A stretch of 64,000 bases of DNA. Origin: Paractinoplanes abujensis (GTDB lineage Bacteria; Actinomycetota; Actinomycetes; Mycobacteriales; Micromonosporaceae). Shown here piece after piece: positions 1 to 9,361 of this stretch. A model generated the notes under the pieces. That model had not been told where the DNA came from. It saw only the letters and a program-made list of their open reading frames with translations, and did no database searches. The stretch's first letter is position 1. Every line of letters begins with the position of its first letter. The stretch spans positions 7,130,001 through 7,194,000 of the forward strand of contig NZ_JACHMF010000001.1 of NCBI RefSeq assembly GCF_014204895.1. The letters run 5' to 3'. The position numbers were made by a program, and so were the translations under genes.

Positions 1-693
1 TCCATGGCCGGGCTCGCCTCGCTGGTCAGTTATCCGGCGCTGCTGGCCGTGGGGCTGCCACCGATCGCCGCCAACGTCACCAACACCGTCGCCCTGTTGT
101 CGAACACCGTGGGCACCGCGATCGGGGCCCGCCGCGAGCTGCGCGGCCACGGGCGGCGGCTGGCCCGGCTGTGTGCCGCGGCCGCCGTAGGTGGTCTGGG
201 CGGTGCGGTGCTGCTGCTGGCCACACCGTCGTCGGCGTTCGAGCGGATCGTGCCAGCGCTCGTGGCGCTCGGCGCGGTGCTTCTGCTGCTACGCGACCAG
301 CTGCGCCGGTGGGCCGGTCACCGCTCGATGCCGGCGCTGCTGCTGGGCGGGGCGATCTGCCTGATCGGCGTGTACGGCGGCTACTTCGGCGCGGCCGCCG
401 GCGTCCTCATGCTGGCAGTGCTGTCGGTGGCCGCAACCGAGCCGCTGCCCGTGACGAACGCGATGAAGAGCATCGTGCTGGGCGCCTCCAACCTGGCGGC
501 CGCGATCATCTACGCCGTCGTGGCCCCGGTCAACTGGGCCGCCGCGGGCCTGATGGCGGTTGGTTGCCTGCTCGGCAGCTGGCTGGGCCCGACGTTCGTC
601 CGCCGGATCCCGGAACGCCCCTTGCGCGTCGCGATCGCCCTGGCCGCGCTGGGCCTCGCCGCCTACCTGTGGTGGCGCGCCGGCAGTCACTGA
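1..693 (+). CDS. TauE/SafE family sulfite/anion exporter (5' end outside window)
   Basis: Integral membrane permease of the TauE/SafE family, which exports sulfite or organosulfonates. The frame is open from base 1, and the first visible ATG at base 4 lies inside the conserved first half-repeat (SYPALLAVGLPPIAANVTNT). The true start is therefore upstream of the window. About 230 residues remain, with roughly seven hydrophobic helices and the second family repeat (ATEPLPVTNAMKSIVLGASN) near residues 143-162. The stop is TGA at 691-693. No neighbour hints at the substrate, because the next 980 bases are gene-free. Confidence 0.85.
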   Translation, partial: SMAGLASLVSYPALLAVGLPPIAANVTNTVALLSNTVGTAIGARRELRGHGRRLARLCAAAAVGGLGGAVLLLATPSSAFERIVPALVALGAVLLLLRDQLRRWAGHRSMPALLLGGAICLIGVYGGYFGAAAGVLMLAVLSVAATEPLPVTNAMKSIVLGASNLAAAIIYAVVAPVNWAAAGLMAVGCLLGSWLGPTFVRRIPERPLRVAIALAALGLAAYLWWRAGSH

Positions 694-766
694 TCCGCCA
701 CATCCCGACCTGGCTTGTCCCCGACTTCGACCTCGCCTGCCCGGCGCGGGCTGACCCGTTCCTAAG

Positions 767-862
767 CGCTACCCAGTCCGGCCTCGATCGCGCTACCCAG
801 TCCGGCCTCGATCGCCCTACCTAGTCCGGCCTCGACCGCCCTACCAAGCCCGGCCTCGACCC
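767..862. repeat. 24-bp tandem repeat, four copies
   Basis: Four head-to-tail 24-base units begin at 767, 791, 815 and 839. Each contains the core CAGTCCGGCCTCGA or a close variant. Copies 1 and 2 are identical; copies 3 and 4 have diverged by a few bases. Confidence 0.85.
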
Positions 863-1160
863 GGCCGACCCGTACCAGAACTCCCACCCGGCCCTTCCGG
901 CCGTCGGCCCGACCCGGCTCCTCTGACCCTCCGGCCCACCTGTCTCCTCCCGGCCCTGATCCAGCGGGCTCGGACTCTGGCGGACGGGCGGCACGGGAGT
1001 CCGGGTGCGGTGCCGCTGTGGTTCCAGCTCCGACCTAGCTGGGCCCTTCCCGGGGCCCCGATCCAGCGCGCCCCGCCTCTGAGGGCTCCGGCTGCCTGGC
1101 TCCGTCCTGGCATGCGTAGCCCAGGGCCCGGCCTGCGTAGCCACGGCTCGGCTCGAGCGG

Positions 1161-1260
1161 CCCTGTCCGACCCGGCCTTGCCCGGCCCTGTCCGACCCGG
1201 CCTTGCCCGGCCCTGTCCACCCGGCCTTGCCCGGCCCTATCCGACCCTGTCCGACCCGGT
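1161..1260. repeat. 25-bp imperfect tandem repeat
   Basis: Units beginning CCCTGTCCGACCCGGC start at 1161 and 1186 (25 bases each). They are followed by a 24-base copy at 1211 and a scrambled copy from 1235. The array abuts the 15-bp array that starts at 1261. Confidence 0.8.
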
Positions 1261-1350
1261 CCTGCCGGGCCTGGTTCTGCCGGGCCTGGTTCTGCCGGGC
1301 CTGGTTCTGCCGGGCCTGGTTCTGCCGGGCCTGGTTCTGCCGGGCCTGGT
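1261..1350. repeat. 15-bp tandem repeat, six copies
   Basis: Six consecutive 15-base units, TCTGCCGGGCCTGGT (the first begins with C), fill 1261-1350 with essentially no divergence. The period is a multiple of three, so a QARQN-type pentapeptide repeat stays open on the minus strand and falsely suggests a gene. Near-identity of units implies recent slippage or recombination. Confidence 0.9.
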
Positions 1351-1573
1351 CCTGCCCGGTCCCGGGCTTGCCCGGCCTGGTCCTGCCCGATCCGGCCTGA
1401 CCTGGCCCTGCCTGATCCGGCCCTGCCCGATCGCGGCTAAGCCCGCCCATGACTCCGGCTCGGCCGCCCGGCACGCGTGGTTGGTGTCAGCGGCGACGCG
1501 TGATGTGGGTAGTACTTACAGAAGTGCGTGCCCGATGCTGAGGCATTGGCAGGAAGGAGCCGGGGCCGTCCGG

Positions 1574-1601
1574 GACTCGCCGCCGAAGGCCTTCGGGAGT
1601 C
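1574..1601. terminator. possible hairpin downstream of mycP
   Basis: The palindrome CCGAAGGCCTTCGG (1583-1596) is flanked by GACTC (1574-1578) and GAGTC (1597-1601). It lies about 75 bases past the mycosin stop and could end the minus-strand T7SS transcript, but there is no T-run. Confidence 0.3.
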
Positions 1602-1673
1602 GGGTGCGGCGGGCCGCCGAGGCTGCAAACGCCGAATAGTCACTTACCCGGGTGCTGGCCGGGCCGGGGAGAG

Positions 1674-2927
1674 CTATGTCGTGCCGGCGAAGCGGCGGAT
1701 GGTGAGGACCGCGGCCACGATGGAGAGCAGGAACAGGGCTGCGGCGGCCCACCAGGTCTGGTTGGGCGGGGACGTGGGGGCCGAGGCCGTGGGGGCAGCG
1801 CCGCGGCCGGCGTCGGTGCCGGGGGCGGCCGGGACGAACTCTTGTATCTGGCCGTCGGGAGCCGACTGGGCCTGGCCGGGCACGGGGGCGCTGCCGAAGC
1901 CGGCGATGCCGGGCGACGGGGACGTGTCGAGGGGGTTCTCGAAGACTGCTGGGACCGACGCGGTCAGCGCGCCGACCGGGTCGACCAGGCCGAAGCCGAA
2001 GACGGGGTCGCGGCCGGGGGTGCCTTTGTCTTTGGCGGTGCGGATGATGCGGTTGATGACTTCGCCGGCGGGCATGTCGGGCCAGCGGGAACGGACCAGG
2101 GCCGCGGTGGCCGAGACCATGGGGGCCGCGAAGCTGGTGCCTTGGACCTTCCAGTAGTCGCCGCCCGCGTTGGCGCCGACCAGTTGGGTGGCGGGGGCCG
2201 TGACAACTGTTTCCTTGCCGGTGATCGAGCCGGACCAGAGGGCGTTGCCGTCGCGTTCCATGCCGGCCACGGCGAGCACGCCGGGTTCGCGCGCCGGGTA
2301 CCAGACTCCGGTCGTGGAGGACGCGCTGGTGTTACCCGTGCAGGCGATGACCACCACATCTTTGGCGAACGCGTAGTCGAGGGCCGCGGCGAGGGCGGCG
2401 CTGCTGCCGTTGCCGCCGAGCGACAGGTTGATCACCTTGGCGCCCTTGTCGACGGCCCAGCGCACGCCCTGCGCGACGATCAGCGCGTCGTTGTAGCGGT
2501 TGTCCTCGTCCAGGACCCGTACGGGGAGGATCTTGGCTTTGGGGGCGATGCCGACCACGCCCGTCTGGTCGTCGCCGCGGCCCGCGATGATGCCGGAGAC
2601 TGTGGTGCCGTGGCCGACCAGATCGGTGTCGCCGTCGCCCTTGTCGTCGACCAGGTCGAGCCCGGGCAGCACCTGACCGAGCAGGTCGGGGTGGTCGGCG
2701 TCGACGCCGGAGTCGATGACCGCGACCGTCACTCCGGCGCCGCTGGCGTAGGTCCACGCTTCGGTGATGTTCAGCGTGGACAGATGCCACTCGTCGGCGC
2801 GGACGGAATCGCCCTGCAGCGGGCTCGGTTCGGCCGGCACACCAGGCGTGGCGGAGACCGGATTGACCGGAATGCCGAGTGTGAAGAGCCCAGCTATCGC
2901 GGCAGCGGCCAGTCGGCGACCACTCAC
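1674..2927 (-). CDS. mycP: type VII secretion-associated serine protease, mycosin
   Basis: Subtilisin-family (S8) membrane-anchored protease of an ESX/T7SS. From the GTG at 2927 the product is 417 aa. It has a signal peptide (MSGRRLAAAAIAGLF...), Asp72 (IDSGVD), His106 (GHGTTVSG), oxyanion Asn199 (CTGNT) and Ser265 (GTSFAAP). A Pro/Ala/Ser-rich linker follows, then a C-terminal TM segment near residues 390-408 and a short basic tail. This start is chosen because the signal peptide begins there and GGAGG lies 12 nt upstream. An in-frame ATG at 3047, one base after the eccC stop, would add 40 residues in front of the signal peptide. The gene follows eccC in the same direction, as in ESX operons. 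Confidence 0.88.
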   Translation of the reverse strand: MSGRRLAAAAIAGLFTLGIPVNPVSATPGVPAEPSPLQGDSVRADEWHLSTLNITEAWTYASGAGVTVAVIDSGVDADHPDLLGQVLPGLDLVDDKGDGDTDLVGHGTTVSGIIAGRGDDQTGVVGIAPKAKILPVRVLDEDNRYNDALIVAQGVRWAVDKGAKVINLSLGGNGSSAALAAALDYAFAKDVVVIACTGNTSASSTTGVWYPAREPGVLAVAGMERDGNALWSGSITGKETVVTAPATQLVGANAGGDYWKVQGTSFAAPMVSATAALVRSRWPDMPAGEVINRIIRTAKDKGTPGRDPVFGFGLVDPVGALTASVPAVFENPLDTSPSPGIAGFGSAPVPGQAQSAPDGQIQEFVPAAPGTDAGRGAAPTASAPTSPPNQTWWAAAALFLLSIVAAVLTIRRFAGTT

Positions 2928-3048
2928 CAAGGCGCACCGCCTCCAAAGGCCGGGAACTCGGTCGATGCAGATTACTCCGAATCCGAGCTTTGGGGAGGGG
3001 ATCGGTCGATGGTTGTCGCACCGCCTGTCTGTTAAATCTTCACGCATC

Positions 3049-6000
3049 TCAGTACGGCGCGAGGTGGGCCAGCTGGATCAGCCGTACGCCTTCACGTCGA
3101 GTGACCAGTCGGCCACGGCCCGGCGGCATCGGTGTGGGCCGGACCGGGCCGACGAGCGCGCCCTCGTCGGCCGGGCCGGACATCACCAGGCCGGGCGCCG
3201 ACAGCTCGCGCAGCCGCTGGATGATCGGCTCGTAGAGGGACCGGCCGGCGCCACCCGCGCGACGCGTGAGGATCAGGTGCAGACCGACGTCGCGGGCTTG
3301 GGGCAGATATTCCAGCAGTGGCGTGAGCGGGTTGGTCGGCCCGGCCACGACCAGGTCGTAGTCGTCGACCAGGACGAACAGCTCGGGGCCGGTCCACCAG
3401 GAGCGTTCGCGCAGTTGCTGGGCGGTCACGTCGGTGCCGGGCAGGCGGCGCTCCATGTAACCGGCCACCGACTGCATCAGTTCGAGCGTCTTTTGGGCCT
3501 GGATCCCGTACCCGATGCGGTGTTCGGTCTCGGGCAGGTCCATGAGGGAGCGCCGGTAGTCGACCAGGATGATCCGGGCCTCCTCGGGCGCGAACCGCTG
3601 CGTGATCGTCGTGGCCAGGCCGCGCAGGAACGTCGACTTGCCGCACTCGGCGTCGCCGAAGAGCAGGAAGTGCGGGTCCGAGGCGAAGTCGATCTCGACG
3701 GGCTGCAGATCGGCCTCGGAGATGCCGATGGGCAGGCGCAGACCGCTGCTGCGGGTCAGGTCGAGTTCCGCGTACGGCACCACGGCCGGCAGCAGGCGCA
3801 CGCGCGGGGCCGGGGCGCCGTGCCAGTTGGCCGCGATCTCCTTGACCAGGTCGCTCGTGTCGGCCAGCGTGCTCAGTTCGGGCCGCACCGTGAGCAGATG
3901 CAGGAACTTCTGCTTGTCGGTCGGGTGTTCGATGATGCCGCGGCCGGGCTTCTCGGGCACGGTCATCGCGGCCCGGCGGTTGACCGTCGAGTCGCTGGGG
4001 TCACCCAGCCGCAGTTCGAGCCGAGAGCCGAACAGGTCGCGGATCGCGGGCCGGAAGTCCATCCAGCGTGAGGACGCGGCGACCACGTGGATGCCGTACG
4101 AGAGGCCGCGCGTGGCGATGTCGGTGACGACCGATTCGAGCTCTTCGTACTCTTTGCGCAATGTGGACCATCCGTCCACGACGAGGAAGACGTCGCCGAA
4201 CGGGTCGTTGTCGCCCGCCTGCGAGGCCGTGTTCGCGCGGCGCCGGCGGTACGACGCCATCGACTCGATGCCCATCGCGCCGAAGCGGGCCTCGCGCTCA
4301 GCCAGCAGGGTGGAGATCTCACCCACCGTACGGCGGACGCCCACCGTGTCGAGGCGGCCCGAGACGCCACCCACGTGCGGCAGGTCGCGCAGTGTGCCGA
4401 GCGCGCCGCCACCGAAGTCGAGGCAGTAGACCTGCACCTCGGCCGGGGTGTGGGTGAGCGCAAGCCCGCAGATCATCGAGCGCAGCGCCGTCGACTTGCC
4501 GCTCAGTGTCGAGCCGACCACCGCCACGTGCCCGGCCGCCCCCGCCAGCTGCAGCCACATGACGTCGCGGAGCTGTTCGCGGGGCTTGTCGACCATCGCG
4601 ATCGGCACCTGCAGCGCGCCGTGCAGTTCGGGGTTGGCGAAGGCCAGGCCGCGGGCCGAGTCCGCCACCACCGGGCCGAGCAGCTCGTCGAGCGCGGCCG
4701 ACTGGTTGAGCGGCGGCAGCCACACCTGGTGGGCCGGCGGACCCTGCCCACCGAGCCGGTCGACCGTGACGTCCAGCACGCTCTCGCCGGCGGGGATCTC
4801 CTCCGGCGTGGGCTCGACCGGCTTGACCGGCTTGGGCGCCGGCACATAACGCGTCGAATAGGACAGCACCTGCGGTTCGGCTCCGGCACCCCCGGCGGCG
4901 GCGCGGCTGCGGGCCTTGGGCAGCGGACCCGAGACGTACGCGGCCTTGAAGCGCAGCAGCGGCTCGGTGCCGAACTTGAGGTAGCCGTGACCGGGGGAGC
5001 GAGGCAGCTCGTACGCGTCCGGCACGCCGAGGACGGCACGCGACTCGAGGGCCGAGAAGGTGCGCAGACCCACGCGGTAGGACAGGTGGGTGTCGAGCCC
5101 GCGCAGCCGGCCCTCCTCGAGCCGCTGGCTGGCCAGCAGCAGGTGCACACCGAGCGACCGGCCCAGCCGTCCGATCTGGACGAACAGGTCGATGAAGTCG
5201 GGCTTGGCCGACAGCAGCTCGGAGAACTCGTCACAGATCACGAGCAGCGACGGCAGCGGTGGCAGCGCGGCCCCGCCGGCCCGGGCCTTCTCGTAATCGC
5301 GCAGGCTGGCGTAGTTGCCCGCCTTGCGCAGCACCTCCTGCCGCCGGATCATCTCGCCGTCGATCGCGTCCACCATGCGATCGACCAGCGGCAGCTCGTC
5401 GGCCAGGTTGGTGATGACGGCGGCCGTGTGCGGCAGCCGGTCGAGCGAGGCGAAGGTCGCGCCGCCCTTGAAGTCGATCAGGACGAAGTTCAGCGTCTCG
5501 GACGAGTGCGTGACGGCGAGGGCCAGCACCAGCGTGCGCAGCAGCTCGGACTTGCCGGAACCGGTGGCCCCGATCAGCAGGCCGTGCGGGCCCATGCCGT
5601 CCTGCGCCGACTCCTTGAGGTCGAGCTCGATCGGGGCGCCGTCGGCCCCCACGCCGATCGGCACGCGCAACTTGTCGCGATTCGGGCGCGGCATCCAGGC
5701 CTGGGCCACGCTGAACGTCTCGGGATCGCCGATGCCGAGCAGGTCGGACAGGCCCATCTCGGTGGCCAGCGGGGTGTCGGCCGACTTCGACATCGCCGCC
5801 AGGCGCAGCGGGGCGAGCCGGCGCGCGACGGCCTCGGCCTGCTCGACGCCGAGCCGGTCGGGCGTGCCGACCTCGGCCTCGTGCTCCATCGAATAGGTGT
5901 TGAGGACCCGGCGGCCGCCGTGGTGGGCCACCTCGAGCACGAGCAGTGAGCGGTCGAGCAGCCGCGGGGGCTGCTCGTCGAGGTCGAGCACGGTCACGCC

Positions 6001-7017
6001 GTCGATGCCGTCGTCGAGCTGCGTCGCGCCCTTGAGGTCGGCGCCGTCGAGCACGATCACCACGTGCGGCGTGCTGGTGCTCTGGCCCATCGGGTTGAAC
6101 CGGGGCCGGTTGCCGATCACGTCTTCGAGCAGTTCCTCCAGCTCCTGGCCGGTGCTCGCGACCAGGCGCACGTGGCCGAGCGCGTCGGTGCGGGCCGGGT
6201 GCAGGTTGTGCGGCAGCCACTTGACCCACTCCCACGACGAGCGGCGCTCGGGGCCGGCGCAGACCGCGACGATCAGGTCGTCGGGCGCGTGGAAGGTGGC
6301 CAGCTGAGCCACGATGGCCCGGCTCAGACCCTGGACGTCGCTGGTCGTGCCGGGCCCGGCGCCGCGCAGGAAGACCCGCGCGAACCCGCGCAGCGAGGCC
6401 GCCACGGGCAGGTCGGGCACCACCGAATAGGCGTCCAGGAAGCGCCGCAGCGCGCCCGCGGTCATCGGCTCGAGCTCGTCGAGCGGGCGGGTGACCGGCG
6501 GCAGCAGCGGCGTGGCCAGGGTCTGCGGGCCGATCGCGAGCCGCACCACGCCGAAGTCGGGGTCGCTGGTGCGCCGCTCCCAGACCCGATGGCTGCCCGC
6601 GGTGGACCACAGCTTGGTCGGGTCGGGGTGGCGGTAGAGCAGGCCGACGCGCTGCTTGCGGGCCGTCTCGCGGACGCGTTTGCGCAGGCCGGAGAGGTGC
6701 CGCAGGTATTCGCGGCGGGCCGCCATCATCTCGGCCTTCTTGGGTGAGCCGTTCGAGCCGAAGCTGGTGGCCAGCATCGCGATCGACGAGATGCCGAAGA
6801 GGCCACCGATCACATAGGAGTAGGGCCCCGTACGGCCCTGGCCCATCATCATCGCCATCGCGACCGAGCCGCCCAGCATGGGCAGGGCCATCATCGCCTG
6901 CTGCCAGCGGCCCCCGGTCGCCTGCGGGATCTCGGGTGGCGGCTCGACGGCGATCTCGCCGGTCGGAATCTCCGGCGCGGGGCGCCGGGCCGACCGCTTG
7001 ATCACAACCGTGCTCAT
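3049..7017 (-). CDS. eccC: type VII secretion ATPase EccC (fused EccCa/EccCb)
   Basis: Motor ATPase of the ESX core complex, 1322 aa. Two N-terminal TM helices (about residues 38-88) precede three FtsK/SpoIIIE ATPase domains. Walker A motifs are GATGSGKS (about 483-490), GSTLSGKS (about 835-842) and GDAECGKS (about 1121-1128). Only domain 1 has a full Walker B with catalytic Glu (VICDEF). Domain 2 reads VVDGW and domain 3 VDDYD, which fits EccC, where the later domains are regulatory or substrate-binding. Start is ATG 7017 (MSTVVIKRSARRPAPEIP); an in-frame start at 7041 is possible. It is divergent from eccD across about 140 bases. Confidence 0.93.
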   Translation of the reverse strand: MSTVVIKRSARRPAPEIPTGEIAVEPPPEIPQATGGRWQQAMMALPMLGGSVAMAMMMGQGRTGPYSYVIGGLFGISSIAMLATSFGSNGSPKKAEMMAARREYLRHLSGLRKRVRETARKQRVGLLYRHPDPTKLWSTAGSHRVWERRTSDPDFGVVRLAIGPQTLATPLLPPVTRPLDELEPMTAGALRRFLDAYSVVPDLPVAASLRGFARVFLRGAGPGTTSDVQGLSRAIVAQLATFHAPDDLIVAVCAGPERRSSWEWVKWLPHNLHPARTDALGHVRLVASTGQELEELLEDVIGNRPRFNPMGQSTSTPHVVIVLDGADLKGATQLDDGIDGVTVLDLDEQPPRLLDRSLLVLEVAHHGGRRVLNTYSMEHEAEVGTPDRLGVEQAEAVARRLAPLRLAAMSKSADTPLATEMGLSDLLGIGDPETFSVAQAWMPRPNRDKLRVPIGVGADGAPIELDLKESAQDGMGPHGLLIGATGSGKSELLRTLVLALAVTHSSETLNFVLIDFKGGATFASLDRLPHTAAVITNLADELPLVDRMVDAIDGEMIRRQEVLRKAGNYASLRDYEKARAGGAALPPLPSLLVICDEFSELLSAKPDFIDLFVQIGRLGRSLGVHLLLASQRLEEGRLRGLDTHLSYRVGLRTFSALESRAVLGVPDAYELPRSPGHGYLKFGTEPLLRFKAAYVSGPLPKARSRAAAGGAGAEPQVLSYSTRYVPAPKPVKPVEPTPEEIPAGESVLDVTVDRLGGQGPPAHQVWLPPLNQSAALDELLGPVVADSARGLAFANPELHGALQVPIAMVDKPREQLRDVMWLQLAGAAGHVAVVGSTLSGKSTALRSMICGLALTHTPAEVQVYCLDFGGGALGTLRDLPHVGGVSGRLDTVGVRRTVGEISTLLAEREARFGAMGIESMASYRRRRANTASQAGDNDPFGDVFLVVDGWSTLRKEYEELESVVTDIATRGLSYGIHVVAASSRWMDFRPAIRDLFGSRLELRLGDPSDSTVNRRAAMTVPEKPGRGIIEHPTDKQKFLHLLTVRPELSTLADTSDLVKEIAANWHGAPAPRVRLLPAVVPYAELDLTRSSGLRLPIGISEADLQPVEIDFASDPHFLLFGDAECGKSTFLRGLATTITQRFAPEEARIILVDYRRSLMDLPETEHRIGYGIQAQKTLELMQSVAGYMERRLPGTDVTAQQLRERSWWTGPELFVLVDDYDLVVAGPTNPLTPLLEYLPQARDVGLHLILTRRAGGAGRSLYEPIIQRLRELSAPGLVMSGPADEGALVGPVRPTPMPPGRGRLVTRREGVRLIQLAHLAPY

Positions 7018-7158
7018 TCCCCTTATATCCCTTTCGTCCACATAGGCGCGGCTATGCCGCCGGGCGCTGCGCTGGCCTCATGGTAGGTAAAGTGCGCTTG
7101 CGTCCGCAGCCTCGTCCTCATCGATGAGCGAAAGCGGGCACATGGGGGAGGTGGATCG

Positions 7159-8592
7159 ATGAGCATCGGACTGGCGCGGGTCACGATCAGTGCCCCGCAA
7201 CGCCGCATCGACGTGGCGTTGCCGGAGCACGTGCCGCTGGCCGAGTTGCTGCCCGAGGTGCTGCGGCACGCGGGCGAGGGCCTGGCCGACGACGGCGAGA
7301 AGCACGGCGGCTGGGTGCTGCGGCGCACCGACGGCGTCGCGCTGGCCACGGCTCAAGGTCTTTTCCCCCAGGGCGTACGGGACGGCGAGGTGCTGCATCT
7401 CGTGCCGGCCCACGACGAGTGGCCCGAGCTCGAGTACGACGACGTGGTCGAGGCCATCGCTGAGGGCGCCCGCCGCCGCGGTAACGCCTGGACGCCCGCC
7501 TCCACCCGCACGGCCACCCTGGTCGGTGCCGGGGTGCTGCTCGCGTTGGGCCTGGTCGCGGTGCTGGCCGCCGGTCCGGGCTGGGCCGGTGCCGCCTTCG
7601 CCGGGCTGGGCCTGGCCGTGCTGCTCGCATTGGCCGGGGTGACCGCTTCCCGGGCGTACGGGGATGCCCGGGCCGGAGCCGCCCTGGGCGCGTACGCGAT
7701 GCCGTTCGCCTTCGCCGGGGGCGCCGTGCTGGTCGCGACCGACGACCGGGTCGGCGTGTTCGGGCTGCTGCCCTGGCTCGGCGGCTCCGAGCTGCTGGCC
7801 GGCTCGGTCGCGTTGCTGCTGATCGCCGCCCTGGGCGCGGTCGGCGTCTCGGGTCAGCTGCGGCTGTTCACGGCGGGCGCCGTGGTCGGCCTGTTCGGCG
7901 CGATCACCGCCCTGACCAGCATGGTCACCAGTGCCGCGGGGGCCGCCGCGGTGCTGATCTCGATCCTGGTCTGCGGGATCGGTGCGCTGCCCCTGCTCGC
8001 GATCCGCTTCGGCAAGGTGCCCATGCCGCCGGTCACGCTGCCCACCGGGGCCGAGGCGGCCGAGGGCTTCACCGGGGTCAGTGCCTCCAGCGCGCTCGAC
8101 GCCGCCCGCGAACGGCCCGACCGGGCCACCGTCTTCGCCGCCGTCACGCGCACCGAGGAGCTGCTGGCGGGCATGCTGCTGGGCCACGCCGTACTGGCCG
8201 TGGCCGCGTTCAGTGTGCTCTCGACGGCCGGTTCGCTCTCGGCCCGCATCCTGATGGGCGTCTCGGCGGCGGCGCTCCTGTTGCGCTCGCGGCTGTTCGT
8301 CACGTTGCGCCAACGGGTGCCGCTGGTCGTCGGTGGCCTGGCCGGGGTGGCCGCGCTCGGCATCGACCTGCTGCGCGGGGCCGACGCGACGGTGCTGCTC
8401 GGCGTGACCGCGGCCGCGCTGGTGCTGGCCCTGATCACCGTGGTGGCCGGCGCGACGTACTCGCGTAAGCCGCCCTCGCCCTACCTGGGCCGCGCCGCCG
8501 ACCTGCTGGACACGCTCGTGGTCGTGTCGGTGATCCCGGTGGCGTGCGCCGTCGTCGGCCTCTACGACGCCGTGACGAGCATCAGCCGCTAG
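7159..8592 (+). CDS. eccD: type VII secretion integral membrane protein EccD
   Basis: Polytopic ESX core component forming the membrane vestibule. The first ~80 residues form a ubiquitin-like domain (ARVTISAPQRRIDVALPEH, PLAELLPEVL). About eleven hydrophobic helices follow from residue ~118 to the end, giving 477 aa, the usual EccD length. GGGAGG lies 7 nt before the ATG. EccB, EccE and WXG100 substrates are not in the window. Confidence 0.9.
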   Translation: MSIGLARVTISAPQRRIDVALPEHVPLAELLPEVLRHAGEGLADDGEKHGGWVLRRTDGVALATAQGLFPQGVRDGEVLHLVPAHDEWPELEYDDVVEAIAEGARRRGNAWTPASTRTATLVGAGVLLALGLVAVLAAGPGWAGAAFAGLGLAVLLALAGVTASRAYGDARAGAALGAYAMPFAFAGGAVLVATDDRVGVFGLLPWLGGSELLAGSVALLLIAALGAVGVSGQLRLFTAGAVVGLFGAITALTSMVTSAAGAAAVLISILVCGIGALPLLAIRFGKVPMPPVTLPTGAEAAEGFTGVSASSALDAARERPDRATVFAAVTRTEELLAGMLLGHAVLAVAAFSVLSTAGSLSARILMGVSAAALLLRSRLFVTLRQRVPLVVGGLAGVAALGIDLLRGADATVLLGVTAAALVLALITVVAGATYSRKPPSPYLGRAADLLDTLVVVSVIPVACAVVGLYDAVTSISR

Positions 8593-8610
8593 ATTTCGCC
8601 GGGAAAGAAA

Positions 8611-8644
8611 CGCGCGGACGATGCCGGTCGGCTTCGTCCGCGCG
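8611..8644. terminator. bidirectional intrinsic terminator between eccD and ppa
   Basis: A perfect 11-bp stem, CGCGCGGACGA / TCGTCCGCGCG, has a 12-nt loop. On the minus strand it is followed by TTTCTTT, so it is a good terminator for ppa. It can also stop eccD transcription, since the two genes converge here. Confidence 0.8.
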
Positions 8645-8700
8645 TGCGGTCGCGCGACGTCGGCGGGCGACGGCGGGGCGCGACCTTTCCTTGACTCCGG

Positions 8701-9204
8701 TCAGTGCTCGAGGCCCTCGGCCTCGGCGGCCTCCTGACGCTTGAAGGAAGCCTTGATCTCTTCCTCCGCCTCGACCCGGCCGGTCCAGGTGGCGCCCTCG
8801 ACCGACTTGCCCGGCTCGAGGTCCTTGTAGACCGTGAAGAAGTGCTGGATCTCCATCCGGTCGAACTCGCCCAGGTGGTGGATGTCGCGCAGGTGCTCCT
8901 GCCGCGGGTCCTCGAACGGCACGCAGAGAACCTTGTCGTCGCGGCCCTTCTCGTCGGTCATGCGATACATGCCGATGGCGCGGGCCCGGATCAGGCAGCC
9001 CGGGAACGTCGGCTCCTGCACCAGCACGAGCGCGTCCAGCGGGTCGCCGTCCTGCCCCAGGGTGCCCTCGATGAAGCCGTAGTCGGCCGGATACTGCGTC
9101 GAGGTGAACAGGGTCCGGTCGAGCCGGATACGACCGGTCTTGTGGTCGACCTCGTACTTGTTGCGGTGTCCCTTGGGGATCTCAACCACTACGTCGAAAT
9201 CCAT
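8701..9204 (-). CDS. ppa: inorganic pyrophosphatase (family I)
   Basis: Soluble Mg-dependent hydrolase of pyrophosphate, 167 aa. The N-terminus is [20 protein letters not shown], and the active-site segment [20 protein letters not shown] carries the metal-binding aspartates. Start ATG 9204 has AAGGGAG seven bases upstream, so a longer in-frame start at 9249 is rejected. The C-terminus ([15 protein letters not shown]) is the short acidic tail typical of actinobacterial enzymes. ppa lies next to dacB, as in mycobacteria. Confidence 0.95.
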   Translation of the reverse strand: MDFDVVVEIPKGHRNKYEVDHKTGRIRLDRTLFTSTQYPADYGFIEGTLGQDGDPLDALVLVQEPTFPGCLIRARAIGMYRMTDEKGRDDKVLCVPFEDPRQEHLRDIHHLGEFDRMEIQHFFTVYKDLEPGKSVEGATWTGRVEAEEEIKASFKRQEAAEAEGLEH

Positions 9205-9361
9205 GATGTGACTCCCTTGTTCGCCCGCTTGAGAGAAAGCCGGTGCCACGGGCGGGGAAAACTGCGGGCCGGACAGAGGCGGCCGACAGGATCCGCGCGC
9301 GACGGTGTGCCGGATGTCGCTAGTCTCCCCTAAGTCTTACGCCGTGTTCTAGGAGGGGCTC

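Larger units (their letters stand above)
694..1673. other. gene-free repeat-rich intergenic island
   Basis: About 980 bases between the exporter and the mycosin gene hold no credible gene. Open frames here (for example 821-1474 minus and 1010-1639 plus) are by-products of short GC-rich tandem repeats and encode only low-complexity peptides (QARQN or CRAWF runs). The stretch holds three repeat families, listed separately, and a small palindrome near 1583-1596. Confidence 0.7.

Noticed and set aside
821..1474. Minus-strand frame with QARQN pentapeptide repeats as a gene
   Set aside because: The frame is kept open only by a 15-bp tandem DNA repeat; flanking residues are low complexity, there is no SD, and the complementary strand is equally open.
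3045..3047. ATG 3047 as the mycosin start
   Set aside because: Adds 40 polar residues before an otherwise normal signal peptide; the GTG at 2927 has GGAGG upstream. It is not fully excluded, because it lies one base after the eccC stop.
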